From SABI01 sp963676605 (GTDB lineage: Bacteria > Spirochaetota > Spirochaetia > Sphaerochaetales > Sphaerochaetaceae): 64,000 nucleotides of DNA. The stretch is taken from contig CAXXSP010000024.1 of NCBI GenBank assembly GCA_963676605.2, forward strand, positions 103,652-167,651, given 5' to 3'. Numbering within the stretch: the first letter of the stretch is position 1; each line of letters opens with the position of its first letter. Made by a program: the position numbers and the translations under genes. Shown here piece after piece: positions 9,032 to 17,901 of the stretch. Below the pieces are notes generated by a model. It had not been told where the DNA came from, searched no databases, and worked only from the letters and a program-made list of their open reading frames with translations.

Positions 9032-9072
9032 AAGAGGCCTTATCCCCACATGACGGGAAGGCCTCTTTTCTT
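9032..9072 (+). terminator. Rho-independent terminator after the sigma/anti-sigma pair
   Basis: AAGAGGCCTT (9032-9041) pairs with AAGGCCTCTT (9058-9067), followed by a short T-rich tail. Confidence 0.8.
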
Positions 9073-9092
9073 GTCCTGTGAACCTTATCATG

Positions 9093-9121
9093 TTGTAACA
9101 GAGGCTCGATTTTGATACTAT
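9093..9121 (+). promoter_or_regulatory. valS promoter
   Basis: TTGTAA (9093-9098), 17 bases, TACTAT (9116-9121), followed by a leader of about 25 bases with GAGGAG before the valS start. Confidence 0.6.
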
Positions 9122-9153
9122 GCTGAAACATAGTGTGCAAATGAGGAGTCTTC

Positions 9154-11808
9154 ATGAAATCGATAGAACTGGATAAAAGCTATAACCCCGCTGAATTCGA
9201 AGAGCATATCTACAGCGCCTGGAAAGATGCTGATCTTTTCGCTCCCTCGGCTGAAGGGAAGGAAACCTATACCATCGTCATGCCTCCTCCGAATGTCACG
9301 GGTATCCTTCATATGGGTCATGCTCTCAATAATACCCTCCAGGATATTCTCACCCGGTATAAGAGAATGAGTGGATACGATACCCTCTGGCTCCCGGGGA
9401 CGGACCACGCGGGAATAGCGACCCAGCACGTGGTGGAGCGAGAACTCCGTGCCCGCGGCGAGTCACGTACCATGCTCGGACGTGAGAAGTTCCTCGAAGA
9501 GACCTGGAAGGTGAAGGACCGCCACCATACGATCATCAAGAAACAGCTTGAAAAGATCGGCAGCAGCTGTGACTGGAATCGTGAACGGTTCACGATGGAC
9601 GACGGACTGAGTAAGGCCGTCAGAGAATCGTTCGTCACACTCTATGAACGGAACCTGATCTATAAAGGGAAATACCTCGTCAACTACTGTACCAGCTGCG
9701 GTACAGCACTTGCGGACGACGAGGTTGAATACCAGAATGTGAACGGTGCGATCTATCAGGTCTCCTATCCCTATAAGGACAGGGAAGGTTCGATCACCGT
9801 TGCGACGACACGTCCCGAAACCATGTTCGGTGATATGGCGGTAGCCGTGCACCCTGATGACGAAAGATATAAGGATCTTGTAGGGTCCCACGTTATTCTC
9901 CCTCTTGCCGACAGGCCTATCCCCATCATCGCTGATGCCTATGTCGATATGGAGTTCGGTACAGGAATGGTAAAGATCACTCCGGCACACGACCCCAATG
10001 ACTGGGCTATCGGACAGCGTCATGATCTCGAAGTGAAGAATATTCTCAACCCGGACGGAACTCTCAACGAAGAGGTCCCCGAAGCATACCGCGGACTTGA
10101 TGTCGTCACCGCCCGCAAGAGGGTGGTGGAGGACCTTGCCAGCGGAGGATACCTTCTCACTCACAAGCATCACGCTCACGACGTCGGGCACTGTTACCGC
10201 TGTTCAACGGTGATTGAACCCTATGTGAGTGATCAGTGGTTCGTTTCAATGAAAGGTATGGCCGACAAGGCGCTCAAGGCATGGGAGAACGGTGAGATCA
10301 GTTTCTATGCGAAGAGATGGGAAAACACCTACAGCCACTGGCTGAGAAACATCAAGGACTGGTGTATCAGCCGTCAGCTCTGGTGGGGACACCGGATACC
10401 CGTGTGGTATTGTGAAGAGTGCGGACACATGATGGTGGAGCGGGAGGATCCTGCTCACTGTTCAGCCTGTAAGAGTGAGAACCTGAGACAGGAAGAGGAT
10501 GTTCTCGACACCTGGTTCAGCAGCTGGCTCTGGCCGTTCAGTACCCTCGGCTGGCCGGAATCCTCTGATGATATGAAGAGATTCTTCAAAACAAACACCC
10601 TCGTGACCGGGTACGATATCATCTTCTTCTGGGTTTCCAGAATGATCATGGCATCGCTCGAGTTCCTGGGAGAAGTGCCCTTCCGTGATATCTATATCAC
10701 GGGTCTTGTCAGGGACAAGAGCGGACGGAAGATGTCAAAGTCCCTCGGAAACGGAATTGACCCGATCGACGTTGTGAATGAGTACGGCGCCGATGCGATG
10801 AAATTCACCCTCTGCTACCTGGCAGCACAGGGACAGGATATCCTGATCGATTTCGAGTCATTCAAACTCGGTTCACGTTTTGCAAACAAAATCTGGAATG
10901 CAACCCGGTTCCTCCTGATGAATCTCGATGGAAGGAATCTTGTTGAACCCGATATGTCCCGGCTTTCCATCGTTGATGCATGGATGTACCATAAGGTGAA
11001 TCTTGCAGCGAAGGGTGTCGAGGAATCCCTTGCACAGTACCGGTTCAACGATGCCGCAGCCCATATCTATGATGTGTTCTGGAATGACTTCTGTGACTGG
11101 TATGTGGAAGTGACCAAGTTCAACCTCTCGAACAAGAGCGAAGAGGAGAAGGATATGACCGTAGCCTTCATGCTTGATATCCTCGCCACTCTCATGCGTC
11201 TTATGCACCCCTTCCTCTCCTTCATCTCTGAAGAGATCTACACGAAACTGCCTAATACCGAGGGGATGATCATTCATGCCGAGTATCCGGTATTCGAAGA
11301 CTCGAGAGTGTACGATGAGGCCTACTCCACGGTTCAGTCCATGCAGGAGTTTGTCAGATCGGTAAGAGCTCTGAAGAGTGAACTTCTCATCCCCAACGAG
11401 AGAAAGCTTGCGATCATCTATCGTCCTGACAAGGATAATCAGGTATGGAAGTTTATTGAATCGGAGAAGGAGCTTATTGCATCCTTCCTGAACGCAAGTT
11501 CCCTTACCGTGGATGTTGACCATAGCGCTGATATCGCAGGAACCGTACCTGTATCAGGCTCCGGTTTTGAAGCGTTCGTCGTCGTAAAGGATGCGATCGA
11601 TGTGAACAATGAGATCGCCCGAATCACGAAGGACCTTGAGAAGAATGAGAAATCTCTCAAGCAGAGCAGTGCGAAACTGGGAAATGAGAAATTTACTCAG
11701 AACGCAAAGCCTGAGGCGGTGGAGAAAGAGAGACAGAAACTCGCAGAGTTCACCGAAAAGAAGGAGAAGGGGCTGAAGCACCTTGAGCTTCTGAACACAC
11801 TGAAATAA
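9154..11808 (+). CDS. valS: Valyl-tRNA synthetase
   Basis: Charges tRNA-Val and edits mischarged threonine. The 884-residue protein has the class I HIGH element HMGH (residues 53-56), the editing CP1 domain with TTRPETMFGD and the GTGMVKITPAHD motif, and the KMSKS loop RKMSKSLGN near residue 526. The anticodon-binding domain follows. The last 60-70 residues form the Lys/Glu-rich coiled-coil tRNA arm usual in ValS. Two Cys pairs in the insertion around CTSCG and CEECG/CSACK suggest a structural zinc site. The start has GAGGAG 6 bases upstream. It has its own promoter and terminator, so it is a single-gene unit. Confidence 0.97.
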   Translation: MKSIELDKSYNPAEFEEHIYSAWKDADLFAPSAEGKETYTIVMPPPNVTGILHMGHALNNTLQDILTRYKRMSGYDTLWLPGTDHAGIATQHVVERELRARGESRTMLGREKFLEETWKVKDRHHTIIKKQLEKIGSSCDWNRERFTMDDGLSKAVRESFVTLYERNLIYKGKYLVNYCTSCGTALADDEVEYQNVNGAIYQVSYPYKDREGSITVATTRPETMFGDMAVAVHPDDERYKDLVGSHVILPLADRPIPIIADAYVDMEFGTGMVKITPAHDPNDWAIGQRHDLEVKNILNPDGTLNEEVPEAYRGLDVVTARKRVVEDLASGGYLLTHKHHAHDVGHCYRCSTVIEPYVSDQWFVSMKGMADKALKAWENGEISFYAKRWENTYSHWLRNIKDWCISRQLWWGHRIPVWYCEECGHMMVEREDPAHCSACKSENLRQEEDVLDTWFSSWLWPFSTLGWPESSDDMKRFFKTNTLVTGYDIIFFWVSRMIMASLEFLGEVPFRDIYITGLVRDKSGRKMSKSLGNGIDPIDVVNEYGADAMKFTLCYLAAQGQDILIDFESFKLGSRFANKIWNATRFLLMNLDGRNLVEPDMSRLSIVDAWMYHKVNLAAKGVEESLAQYRFNDAAAHIYDVFWNDFCDWYVEVTKFNLSNKSEEEKDMTVAFMLDILATLMRLMHPFLSFISEEIYTKLPNTEGMIIHAEYPVFEDSRVYDEAYSTVQSMQEFVRSVRALKSELLIPNERKLAIIYRPDKDNQVWKFIESEKELIASFLNASSLTVDVDHSADIAGTVPVSGSGFEAFVVVKDAIDVNNEIARITKDLEKNEKSLKQSSAKLGNEKFTQNAKPEAVEKERQKLAEFTEKKEKGLKHLELLNTLK

Positions 11809-11823
11809 TCTGATACACGTATG

Positions 11824-11868
11824 AAAGGGTGTCTGTCGACTCACTGAGTCTGTGGATGCCCTTTTTTT
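11824..11868 (+). terminator. valS terminator
   Basis: An imperfect long hairpin with AAAGGG/CCCTTT at the base and GACTCA/TGAGTC at the tip, followed by seven T residues. Confidence 0.85.
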
Positions 11869-11893
11869 GCCATCCTCTTGTGTATCTTGTATC

Positions 11894-11922
11894 TGGGCAG
11901 AATGAGAATTTTTTCGTACAAT
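11894..11922 (+). promoter_or_regulatory. Promoter of the acetyltransferase gene, leaderless type
   Basis: TGGGCA (11894-11899), 17 bases, TACAAT (11917-11922), six bases, then the ATG at 11929. No Shine-Dalgarno lies between. Confidence 0.5.
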
Positions 11923-11928
11923 ACCTGT

Positions 11929-12432
11929 ATGAAAGAACAATGTATCTACCGGTTTGCACAAGCAGAGGATCTCCAGGCCCTGACGGATATCTACAATCAT
12001 TATATACTGAACTCAACAGCAACCTTCGATCTCAACCCTGTAAGCGTCGAACAGAGGCGGGGATGGTTTTCTCATTACAGTCCTGAGTCACGGTACAAGC
12101 TGATGGTAGCCATCTACGATGGAAAGGTGGTCGGATATACTTCAACGAGTAAATTCCGGGAGAAGGAAGCCTATGCCCAGTCGGTGGAATCAAGCATCTA
12201 TATTCATCCGGATTATCAACGACGTGGACTGGGGAGCGCCCTCTACGAGAGACTGTTTTCAGCCATCTCAGATACTGATATCCATAGGGTGTATGCGTGT
12301 ATCACGATGCCGAATGAGTCCTCCGTGCACCTGCACACCAGGTTCGGTTTCACCGAAGTAGGGCGGTTCACTGAGGCCGGGTACAAATTTGATGCGTATC
12401 GCGATATTCTCTGGATGGAGAAAAAACTCTAG
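11929..12432 (+). CDS. GNAT-family N-acetyltransferase (phosphinothricin acetyltransferase-like)
   Basis: A 167-residue acetyltransferase using acetyl-CoA. The N-terminal segment YRFAQAEDLQALTDIYNHY and the following TATF stretch match the Pat/MnaT branch that acetylates phosphinothricin, methionine sulfone or other small amino acids. The acetyl-CoA pyrophosphate loop is QRRGLGSALY (motif A), and SVHLHTRFGF is the usual motif B. The frame could start earlier (11878), but the ATG at 11929 fits the family N terminus and sits 6 bases after a -10 box. The true substrate is unknown; amino-acid detoxification is a family-based guess. Confidence 0.85.
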   Translation: MKEQCIYRFAQAEDLQALTDIYNHYILNSTATFDLNPVSVEQRRGWFSHYSPESRYKLMVAIYDGKVVGYTSTSKFREKEAYAQSVESSIYIHPDYQRRGLGSALYERLFSAISDTDIHRVYACITMPNESSVHLHTRFGFTEVGRFTEAGYKFDAYRDILWMEKKL

Positions 12433-12491
12433 AGAGGTTAAGTAACAGAACAGCCCGTCTGGATACTCTGCGGTGAGAGGAAGGCGGGCAC

Positions 12492-12536
12492 AAAAAATGG
12501 CTGACGTCATCGACTTCGATTCGAGACACCAGCCAT
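12492..12536 (-). terminator. Terminator of the H1-like gene
   Basis: On the minus strand ATGGCTG and CAGCCAT enclose about 26 bases and are followed by six T residues. It lies just downstream of the small histone-like gene. Confidence 0.7.
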
Positions 12537-12556
12537 ATACTTACATGATAGAAATC

Positions 12557-12733
12557 TTAAAGCTCGTTCTTTGCTTCCTGAATTTCTTTTCTTCTTTCCT
12601 TGGCGAGTTTGCCAAGTTCTCCCAGTGCCTTTCTAGCTCTGGCAGCTGATGCTTTTACACCTTTATCGGTGAATTTCTGGTTCTCGGCGATATATGCCTC
12701 GAACTGAGCTACGATCTGCTCGTGTACACTCAT
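12557..12733 (-). CDS. Small histone H1-like DNA-binding protein
   Basis: A 58-residue protein from the ATG at 12733, which has a perfect AGGAGG site; an in-frame upstream start at 12751 lacks one. The N half is an acidic helix (VAQFEAYIAENQKF). The C half is a Lys/Arg/Ala helix with ASAARARKALGELGKLAKER, which closely resembles the short Hc1/histone H1-like proteins of Bacteroidetes and spirochaetes (pattern KAAGxRARKALxEL). It likely binds DNA as a minor nucleoid protein. It has its own terminator, and AT-rich DNA lies upstream. Family assignment is good; the cellular role is inferred. Confidence 0.75.
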   Translation of the reverse strand: MSVHEQIVAQFEAYIAENQKFTDKGVKASAARARKALGELGKLAKERRKEIQEAKNEL

Positions 12734-12815
12734 GTAAAGCCTCCTATGCATAATACGTTATATATCAATAATCCCTGATAATTGTTGACTTGTAAAGCAA
12801 AAAATGGATTTTACC

Positions 12816-14057
12816 CTATTTTTTTGCCATTTTTCGCCTGATTATGTACCCTTCACGTACAGGTTTGTCCGTTTTAAGAATAACTTCCATATGATGGTTC
12901 GCTTTATCGAGAGAATTCCCTTCAATATCAGCAAGGGAAAAGGAGGAATCTTCAAGGAAAAGTATGTCAGGTCCGATATATTCCACCTGTTCTCCTTCGA
13001 TGAGACGGTTTTTCAGGTGGAGACGGAACTCGCCGGGACGAAGTTCTTCCCCGATCGTTCCGATGAGGAGGTATTGGCGCAGGTACGAGATATCGGTCGG
13101 CTCTTCGATATCCTCTTTGGAGAAGAAAAATCCGGTGGAAAATTCTCTGTGGCTCACGCTTGAGATTTCATTCCTGAACTTTTCAGCCTCAACGGGATCT
13201 CCTCCATGTTCGAGGACGTCGATCGCTTTCCTGTAGGCTCGTGTGATGGTCGCAACATAGTAGAGAGATTTCATCCGTCCTTCGATTTTCAGTGAATCTA
13301 CTCCTGCGTCCTTCAGTTCCTTGAGATGGTCGATCATGGAGAGATCTTTGCTGCTCATGATAGTCGTGTATCCGTCTTCCTCTATGATGGGGAAGTACTC
13401 TCCCTTTCTTGTTTCTTCCTCAAGAGCGAATTCCAGGTTATCTTCTTTCAGTTTCGCATAGGGTTTATAGGTCCATCGGCAGGTATGGGAACAGTCGCCC
13501 TCATTCCCGCTCCGAGAGGAAAGGTGGGCGCTCAGGAAGCAGCGGCCTGAGTAGGCCATGCACATCGCTCCGTGGACGAACGTTTCAAGTTCAATATCGG
13601 GATGGGTATCACGTATTCTCTTTATATCATCAAGTGATGCCTCACGGCCGAGAATGATACGGGAGAAACCAAGATCCTTATAGACACCTATTGCACCGCT
13701 GTTGAGCGTGTTTGCCTGGGTGGAAAGGTGGAGTCTCACAGAATCACCGAAGGTCTTTCTGAGAACGGAAGCCGGTCCGAGGTCACTCACGATGAAGGCA
13801 TCGAAGGGAAAGGCTTTCAGCTCATCCACTCTCTCTACAAACTCTTCATAATCCTTCTGGTGAAAGAATTTGTTCACAGCTCCATAGAGTTTTTTCTTTC
13901 CCTTGATCGAGGCAAGAGCCTCTGCATCATAGAGGTCTGCATTTGAGCTTCTGGCCCGCAGTGAGAACGTCTGCACACCCATGTATGCAGCATCTGCCCC
14001 ATAGGTGTAGGCATAGCGCAGTTTTTCCAGTGATCCGGCCGGTGCCAGCAGTTCCAT
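12816..14057 (-). CDS. Peptidase U32-family protein, probably tRNA hydroxylation enzyme TrhP-like
   Basis: 413 residues. It begins with the U32 opening MELLAPAGSLEKL and has the U32 signature EGRMKSLYYVA near residue 255. A Cys group (MAYSGRCFLS and CSHTCRW) lies about residues 170-195, as in U32 proteins that carry an iron-sulfur cluster. Members such as TrhP (YegQ) make 5-hydroxyuridine at tRNA position 34 with prephenate, while others were named collagenases; peptidase activity is doubtful for most. The start follows the stop of lon by 3 bases on the same strand with GGGATAAGA as ribosome site, so both are probably co-transcribed. Confidence 0.85.
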   Translation of the reverse strand: MELLAPAGSLEKLRYAYTYGADAAYMGVQTFSLRARSSNADLYDAEALASIKGKKKLYGAVNKFFHQKDYEEFVERVDELKAFPFDAFIVSDLGPASVLRKTFGDSVRLHLSTQANTLNSGAIGVYKDLGFSRIILGREASLDDIKRIRDTHPDIELETFVHGAMCMAYSGRCFLSAHLSSRSGNEGDCSHTCRWTYKPYAKLKEDNLEFALEEETRKGEYFPIIEEDGYTTIMSSKDLSMIDHLKELKDAGVDSLKIEGRMKSLYYVATITRAYRKAIDVLEHGGDPVEAEKFRNEISSVSHREFSTGFFFSKEDIEEPTDISYLRQYLLIGTIGEELRPGEFRLHLKNRLIEGEQVEYIGPDILFLEDSSFSLADIEGNSLDKANHHMEVILKTDKPVREGYIIRRKMAKK

Positions 14058-14060
14058 CTC

Positions 14061-16424
14061 TTATCCCTTCTTCTTTTTCAGGCCGTCGAACGCATGGCTC
14101 AGCACTTCTTCAAAGCTTGATACCGGATAGAAGGTGATTCCGCTTGTGATCTCTTCATCAAGCTCCTCAAGATCCTTTTCGTTATGCTTCGGGAAGATGA
14201 TCGTATCGATGGCGTTTCTTTTCGCTGCGAGGATTTTTTCTTTCAGACCTCCAATCGGCATCACCTTGCCGATGAGATCGAGTTCGCCTGTCATGGCAAG
14301 ATGATCTTTGATCGCCCTTCCGGTGAGGAGGGAGAAGAAGCTTGTCGCCATGGTGATACCCGCACTCGGACCATCCTTCGGAGTGGCTCCTTCGGGGACA
14401 TGAAGGTGAATCGCATGGGTATTGAACCAGGCGGTGTCAATATTCCACTCCTCGGCAATCGACTTGAGATGGGTGAGGGCGATGCTTGCGGATTCCTGCA
14501 TGACTTCCCCGAGTTTGCCGGTCAGTTTAAGTTCTCCCTTCCCTGGGTAGCTCACAGCTTCGATGATGAGAGTATCTCCTCCCATGCTTGTCCAGGCGAG
14601 GCCCACAGCCATTCCGGGACGGTCAGCCTTCTTGATCTCGTCTTCTCTGAAGATGGGCTTGCCGAGATAGGTGATCATCCGTTTTTCGGTGATCCCTACA
14701 GGTCGTTTCACGCTCTCTTCGAGAATGTCGCGGGCGACTTTCCGGTGAATACGATCGAGAGATTTCTCATAGTTTCTCACTCCGGCTTCACGTGCATAGG
14801 ACTCAGCGATCTCTCTGAGGATTTTATCACTGTAGCGGACATCAGACTTTTTCAGTCCGTGCTTCTTCAGGCTCTTGGGTACGAGGTACTTCTTCCCGAT
14901 CGCAAGTTTCTCATTGCTCGTATATCCTGGAAGAGAGATCACTTCCATTCTGTCGAGAAGAGGGCGGGGGATTGTTTCGAGTGTATTCGCTGTCACGATG
15001 AACAGGATATGTGAGGCATCAAAAGGGAGGTCAAGGTAATGATCTCTGAACGCGTAGTTCTGTTCACTGTCGAGAACTTCAAGGAGTGCCGATGCAGGAT
15101 CTCCCTGATAGGATGCTCCCATCTTGTCGATCTCGTCTATGAGGAAGACGGGATTCTTGCTCTTCACCGTCTTCAGTCCCTGGATGATCTTACCCGGCAT
15201 TGCACCGATATAGGTCCTTCTGTGCCCCTTTATTTCAGCTTCATCTCTCATACCGCCGACACTGAAGCGGTAATATTCCTTTTTCAGTGCAGTTGCGATA
15301 GACCGTCCGACGGATGTCTTCCCGACTCCCGGAGGACCGACGAGACAGATGATGGAACCCTTGGTATCCTGTTTCATCTTTCTGACTGCAAGGAATTCAA
15401 GAATTCTGTCCTTCACATCCTTCAGTCCGTAATGATCTCTCTCAAGTACCTTCTTCGCTGAAGCGAGCGAGAAATCCTCCACATCAGGGTCCTGCCAGGG
15501 GAGGGCGGCGATTGTCTCGAGATAGGTACGGGTGATCGAGTACTCGGGAGAGTTCGGGTCAAGGGACTTGAACTTGTCGAGCTCGTTCGTCACGGCTTCA
15601 AGCACTTCTCCCTCGAGATTGAGTGAAGAGATCTTCTTTTCGAGTTTCTGATACGTCGCAGTCTTCGGGTCACTGGTGAGTCCGAGTTCCTGCTGAATAT
15701 ACTTCAGCTCTTCCCTGAGGAAGTAGTCCCTCTGGTTCTTCTCCAGCTTGCTGTTGACCCTGCTCTGAATCTTTTCCTGCATCTGAAGGACCTGCTGTTC
15801 CTTCTTGATGTGGACGAGGACACGTTCCATCCTGCGTCTGACATTGAGGGTTTCAAGGATCCTCTGCTGCTGTCTCCGGTCGATGTTGATGATGGAGGCA
15901 ATGAAGTCAGCCATTTTTCCCGACTGATCGATGTTCACCATATTGAGTCTCATCTCTTCGGTGAACAGAGGATTGCCTTTCGAGAGTTTCTTCGTTTCGG
16001 TGATCAGCTGACGTGTCCACGCCTTCAGCTCGGTCGGGTTATCCTCTATATCGTCGAGGTATTCCACCTCGGCGGCAATGAAACGTCCATTGGTATGAAA
16101 TTCCTTGACCTGGAAACGTTTCATCGTGGAGATGAAGATATTCATTCCCCCATCAGGGAGTTTGATCTTCTTTATGATCTTCGCGATCGTCCCGACGCGA
16201 TAGAGATTATCGGTTTCGTACTCTGTTTTCTGTTCATCCTTTACCAGGAGAAGACCGATATCACCACCCTGGCCGAGTGCCTGGTTTACAATATCGATAT
16301 CCTCTTTCGCCTCGATGACGAGCGGCGTGAACAGCCCGGGGAAAATGGGGTTTCCCACGAGAGGTAGTATGTATAAATTGCGGGGGAGCGTCTGCTCAAC
16401 GGGCATTAATTCCTGATCTGCCAT
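14061..16424 (-). CDS. lon: ATP-dependent protease La
   Basis: A 787-residue soluble protease that removes misfolded and regulatory proteins. It has the N-terminal substrate domain (residues about 15-210), a coiled-coil segment, an AAA+ module with Walker A GPPGVGKT near 365 and Walker B VFLIDEIDK, and a C-terminal serine-lysine protease domain with catalytic Ser in KDGPSAGIT near 688. Length is normal for bacterial Lon. The ribosome site GGAGGATTAGGA precedes the start. The leader has no CIRCE or other clear heat-shock element that I can see. The U32 gene follows directly. Confidence 0.97.
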   Translation of the reverse strand: MADQELMPVEQTLPRNLYILPLVGNPIFPGLFTPLVIEAKEDIDIVNQALGQGGDIGLLLVKDEQKTEYETDNLYRVGTIAKIIKKIKLPDGGMNIFISTMKRFQVKEFHTNGRFIAAEVEYLDDIEDNPTELKAWTRQLITETKKLSKGNPLFTEEMRLNMVNIDQSGKMADFIASIINIDRRQQQRILETLNVRRRMERVLVHIKKEQQVLQMQEKIQSRVNSKLEKNQRDYFLREELKYIQQELGLTSDPKTATYQKLEKKISSLNLEGEVLEAVTNELDKFKSLDPNSPEYSITRTYLETIAALPWQDPDVEDFSLASAKKVLERDHYGLKDVKDRILEFLAVRKMKQDTKGSIICLVGPPGVGKTSVGRSIATALKKEYYRFSVGGMRDEAEIKGHRRTYIGAMPGKIIQGLKTVKSKNPVFLIDEIDKMGASYQGDPASALLEVLDSEQNYAFRDHYLDLPFDASHILFIVTANTLETIPRPLLDRMEVISLPGYTSNEKLAIGKKYLVPKSLKKHGLKKSDVRYSDKILREIAESYAREAGVRNYEKSLDRIHRKVARDILEESVKRPVGITEKRMITYLGKPIFREDEIKKADRPGMAVGLAWTSMGGDTLIIEAVSYPGKGELKLTGKLGEVMQESASIALTHLKSIAEEWNIDTAWFNTHAIHLHVPEGATPKDGPSAGITMATSFFSLLTGRAIKDHLAMTGELDLIGKVMPIGGLKEKILAAKRNAIDTIIFPKHNEKDLEELDEEITSGITFYPVSSFEEVLSHAFDGLKKKKG

Positions 16425-16474
16425 TCCTAATCCTCCACAGAAGGTTGTATTGTTGTTCTATCTATCAGAATGTA

Positions 16475-17170
16475 CTAAAAAGTCGTGCCGGCGGGTAGGG
16501 TATCTGTAAAAAAAGCATCAACTGCACCGGCGATGACGGCTGCTCCCCGGCGGTTGAGATGGATGCCGTCGATCGTGAGGGAAAGCGATCTCTCCTTCGT
16601 GAGGATGAGATCGGAGTGCTCCTCCTCTCTGATACGCCTCGTATCATCAATCAGTGATGCGGCGGAAGAGGGGAAATACATGCTCTCAGTTTGCCTTGTG
16701 TGGGCTCTCATCGCGCCGCCCAGATCAAGCACCTGTGCATTGAGTTTCACTGCAAGGTCTCTGATCGTTCTATCCCACGAGTCCCTGAGGGTGTTGAATT
16801 CTTCCAGGTGGGATCTGCTGATCAGGGGCAGAGTAGTGAGGACGAGATGAAAACGTTCCTGAAGCGGGCGGATGCTTTCAAGTGCTACGTGCTGCCAGTG
16901 TTCAGTATCTTCTGCCTGTGGCTTTGTGAGCTCTTCAGCACCTCTCAGATTATTCCGGCGGTAGAAATCTGAGAGGAAATCATTGGTCCCTCCGGCTAGG
17001 AGGAGGATCCCTTTCTTTTTTCTCAGTACCCTCGAAGCGTTGAGTGCCGTCTCGGAAAGTGTTGCCCCATCATACCCCTTCCAGGTGCAAGGGGTCTTCA
17101 GAAGAGGGGTATAGGGGATACCGAAGTACCCGCGGGTCATGGAGTCCCCTACGATATACAGCTCATCCAT
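16475..17170 (-). CDS. SGNH/GDSL-family hydrolase
   Basis: 231 residues with the SGNH block motifs: nucleophile Ser in VGDSMTRG (residues 7-14), the block III Asn in LLLAGGTNDF, and the catalytic Asp/His pair in DGIHLNRRG near residue 205. No signal peptide is evident, so a cytoplasmic esterase, lipase or acyl-hydrolase is likely. It overlaps the upstream transporter gene by 8 bases on the same strand and is probably translated with it. The substrate is unknown, and the link to queuosine-precursor uptake is only positional. Confidence 0.85.
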   Translation of the reverse strand: MDELYIVGDSMTRGYFGIPYTPLLKTPCTWKGYDGATLSETALNASRVLRKKKGILLLAGGTNDFLSDFYRRNNLRGAEELTKPQAEDTEHWQHVALESIRPLQERFHLVLTTLPLISRSHLEEFNTLRDSWDRTIRDLAVKLNAQVLDLGGAMRAHTRQTESMYFPSSAASLIDDTRRIREEEHSDLILTKERSLSLTIDGIHLNRRGAAVIAGAVDAFFTDTLPAGTTF

Positions 17171-17816
17171 TGACGGTGACAGCTTCCTTTTTCTCTTTCT
17201 TCAGCCAGTGTACACCAAGGTAACATAGGGGTGTATCAAGAAATGCGAACACTACCTTGAGCATCCAGTAGGGGATGATCATGGAGAATATCACAGGAAC
17301 GGTGAAATGATCACTCATTCTGTAAAAGGCGAGAAACATGAAAACGGTTGAATCAATGAACTGGCTCAGGATTGTGCTCACGTTATTTCTGATCCACAGG
17401 TGCTTCTTGTGTGTAAGAGCCTTCATGAAAGAGAAGGTAAGCACATCAATCTGCTGTGCCACATAAAATGAGATCAGCGATGCTATCGTCATTCTCATAC
17501 TTGACCCGAAAACCGATACATAACTTTCCTGACCGTCCCATGCCGGGTTCGGTGGAAGGTTGATGGCAAGGGCCATCATCAGGAACATGAAGATAAGCAT
17601 GATGACCGAGTAGTTGACGAACATCGAACTCACCTTTCTTCCGTGCACCTCACCCACGATATCGGTAACAAGGAACAGAATCGGGATGAAGAAAATTCCT
17701 ACTGAGGTTCTTACTCCGCCCAGCGTCGTGATTTTTGCACCCAGGGTATTCACCAGCACCATTGAAGTGATGTAGAGCGCGAACAGAAACATCATTTTCT
17801 TATCTTTTACAGTCAT
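17163..17816 (-). CDS. Queuosine precursor transporter (YhhQ/VUT family)
   Basis: 217 residues with about six membrane spans. The family signature is near the N terminus: VNTLGAKITTLGG, then a hydrophobic run and VTDIVGEVHG. YhhQ proteins import queuosine precursors such as preQ0/preQ1 or queuine across the inner membrane. A GGATGGTG sequence lies just before the start. I looked for a preQ1 riboswitch in the short upstream region and did not see a convincing one. No other queuosine gene is in the window, which suits a salvage-dependent organism. Confidence 0.85.
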   Translation of the reverse strand: MTVKDKKMMFLFALYITSMVLVNTLGAKITTLGGVRTSVGIFFIPILFLVTDIVGEVHGRKVSSMFVNYSVIMLIFMFLMMALAINLPPNPAWDGQESYVSVFGSSMRMTIASLISFYVAQQIDVLTFSFMKALTHKKHLWIRNNVSTILSQFIDSTVFMFLAFYRMSDHFTVPVIFSMIIPYWMLKVVFAFLDTPLCYLGVHWLKKEKKEAVTVNG

Positions 17817-17901
17817 AATTCACCATCCAAGAGAAATATCTGTCACACAATATAGGAAAGAAGGAGGTTGGTAAAGGTCTGAAAATCAAGCCTTTTTACG
17901 C

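Noticed and set aside
17817..17901. preQ1 riboswitch before the queuosine-precursor transporter gene
   Set aside because: I looked for the small C-rich pseudoknot aptamer and saw no convincing match.
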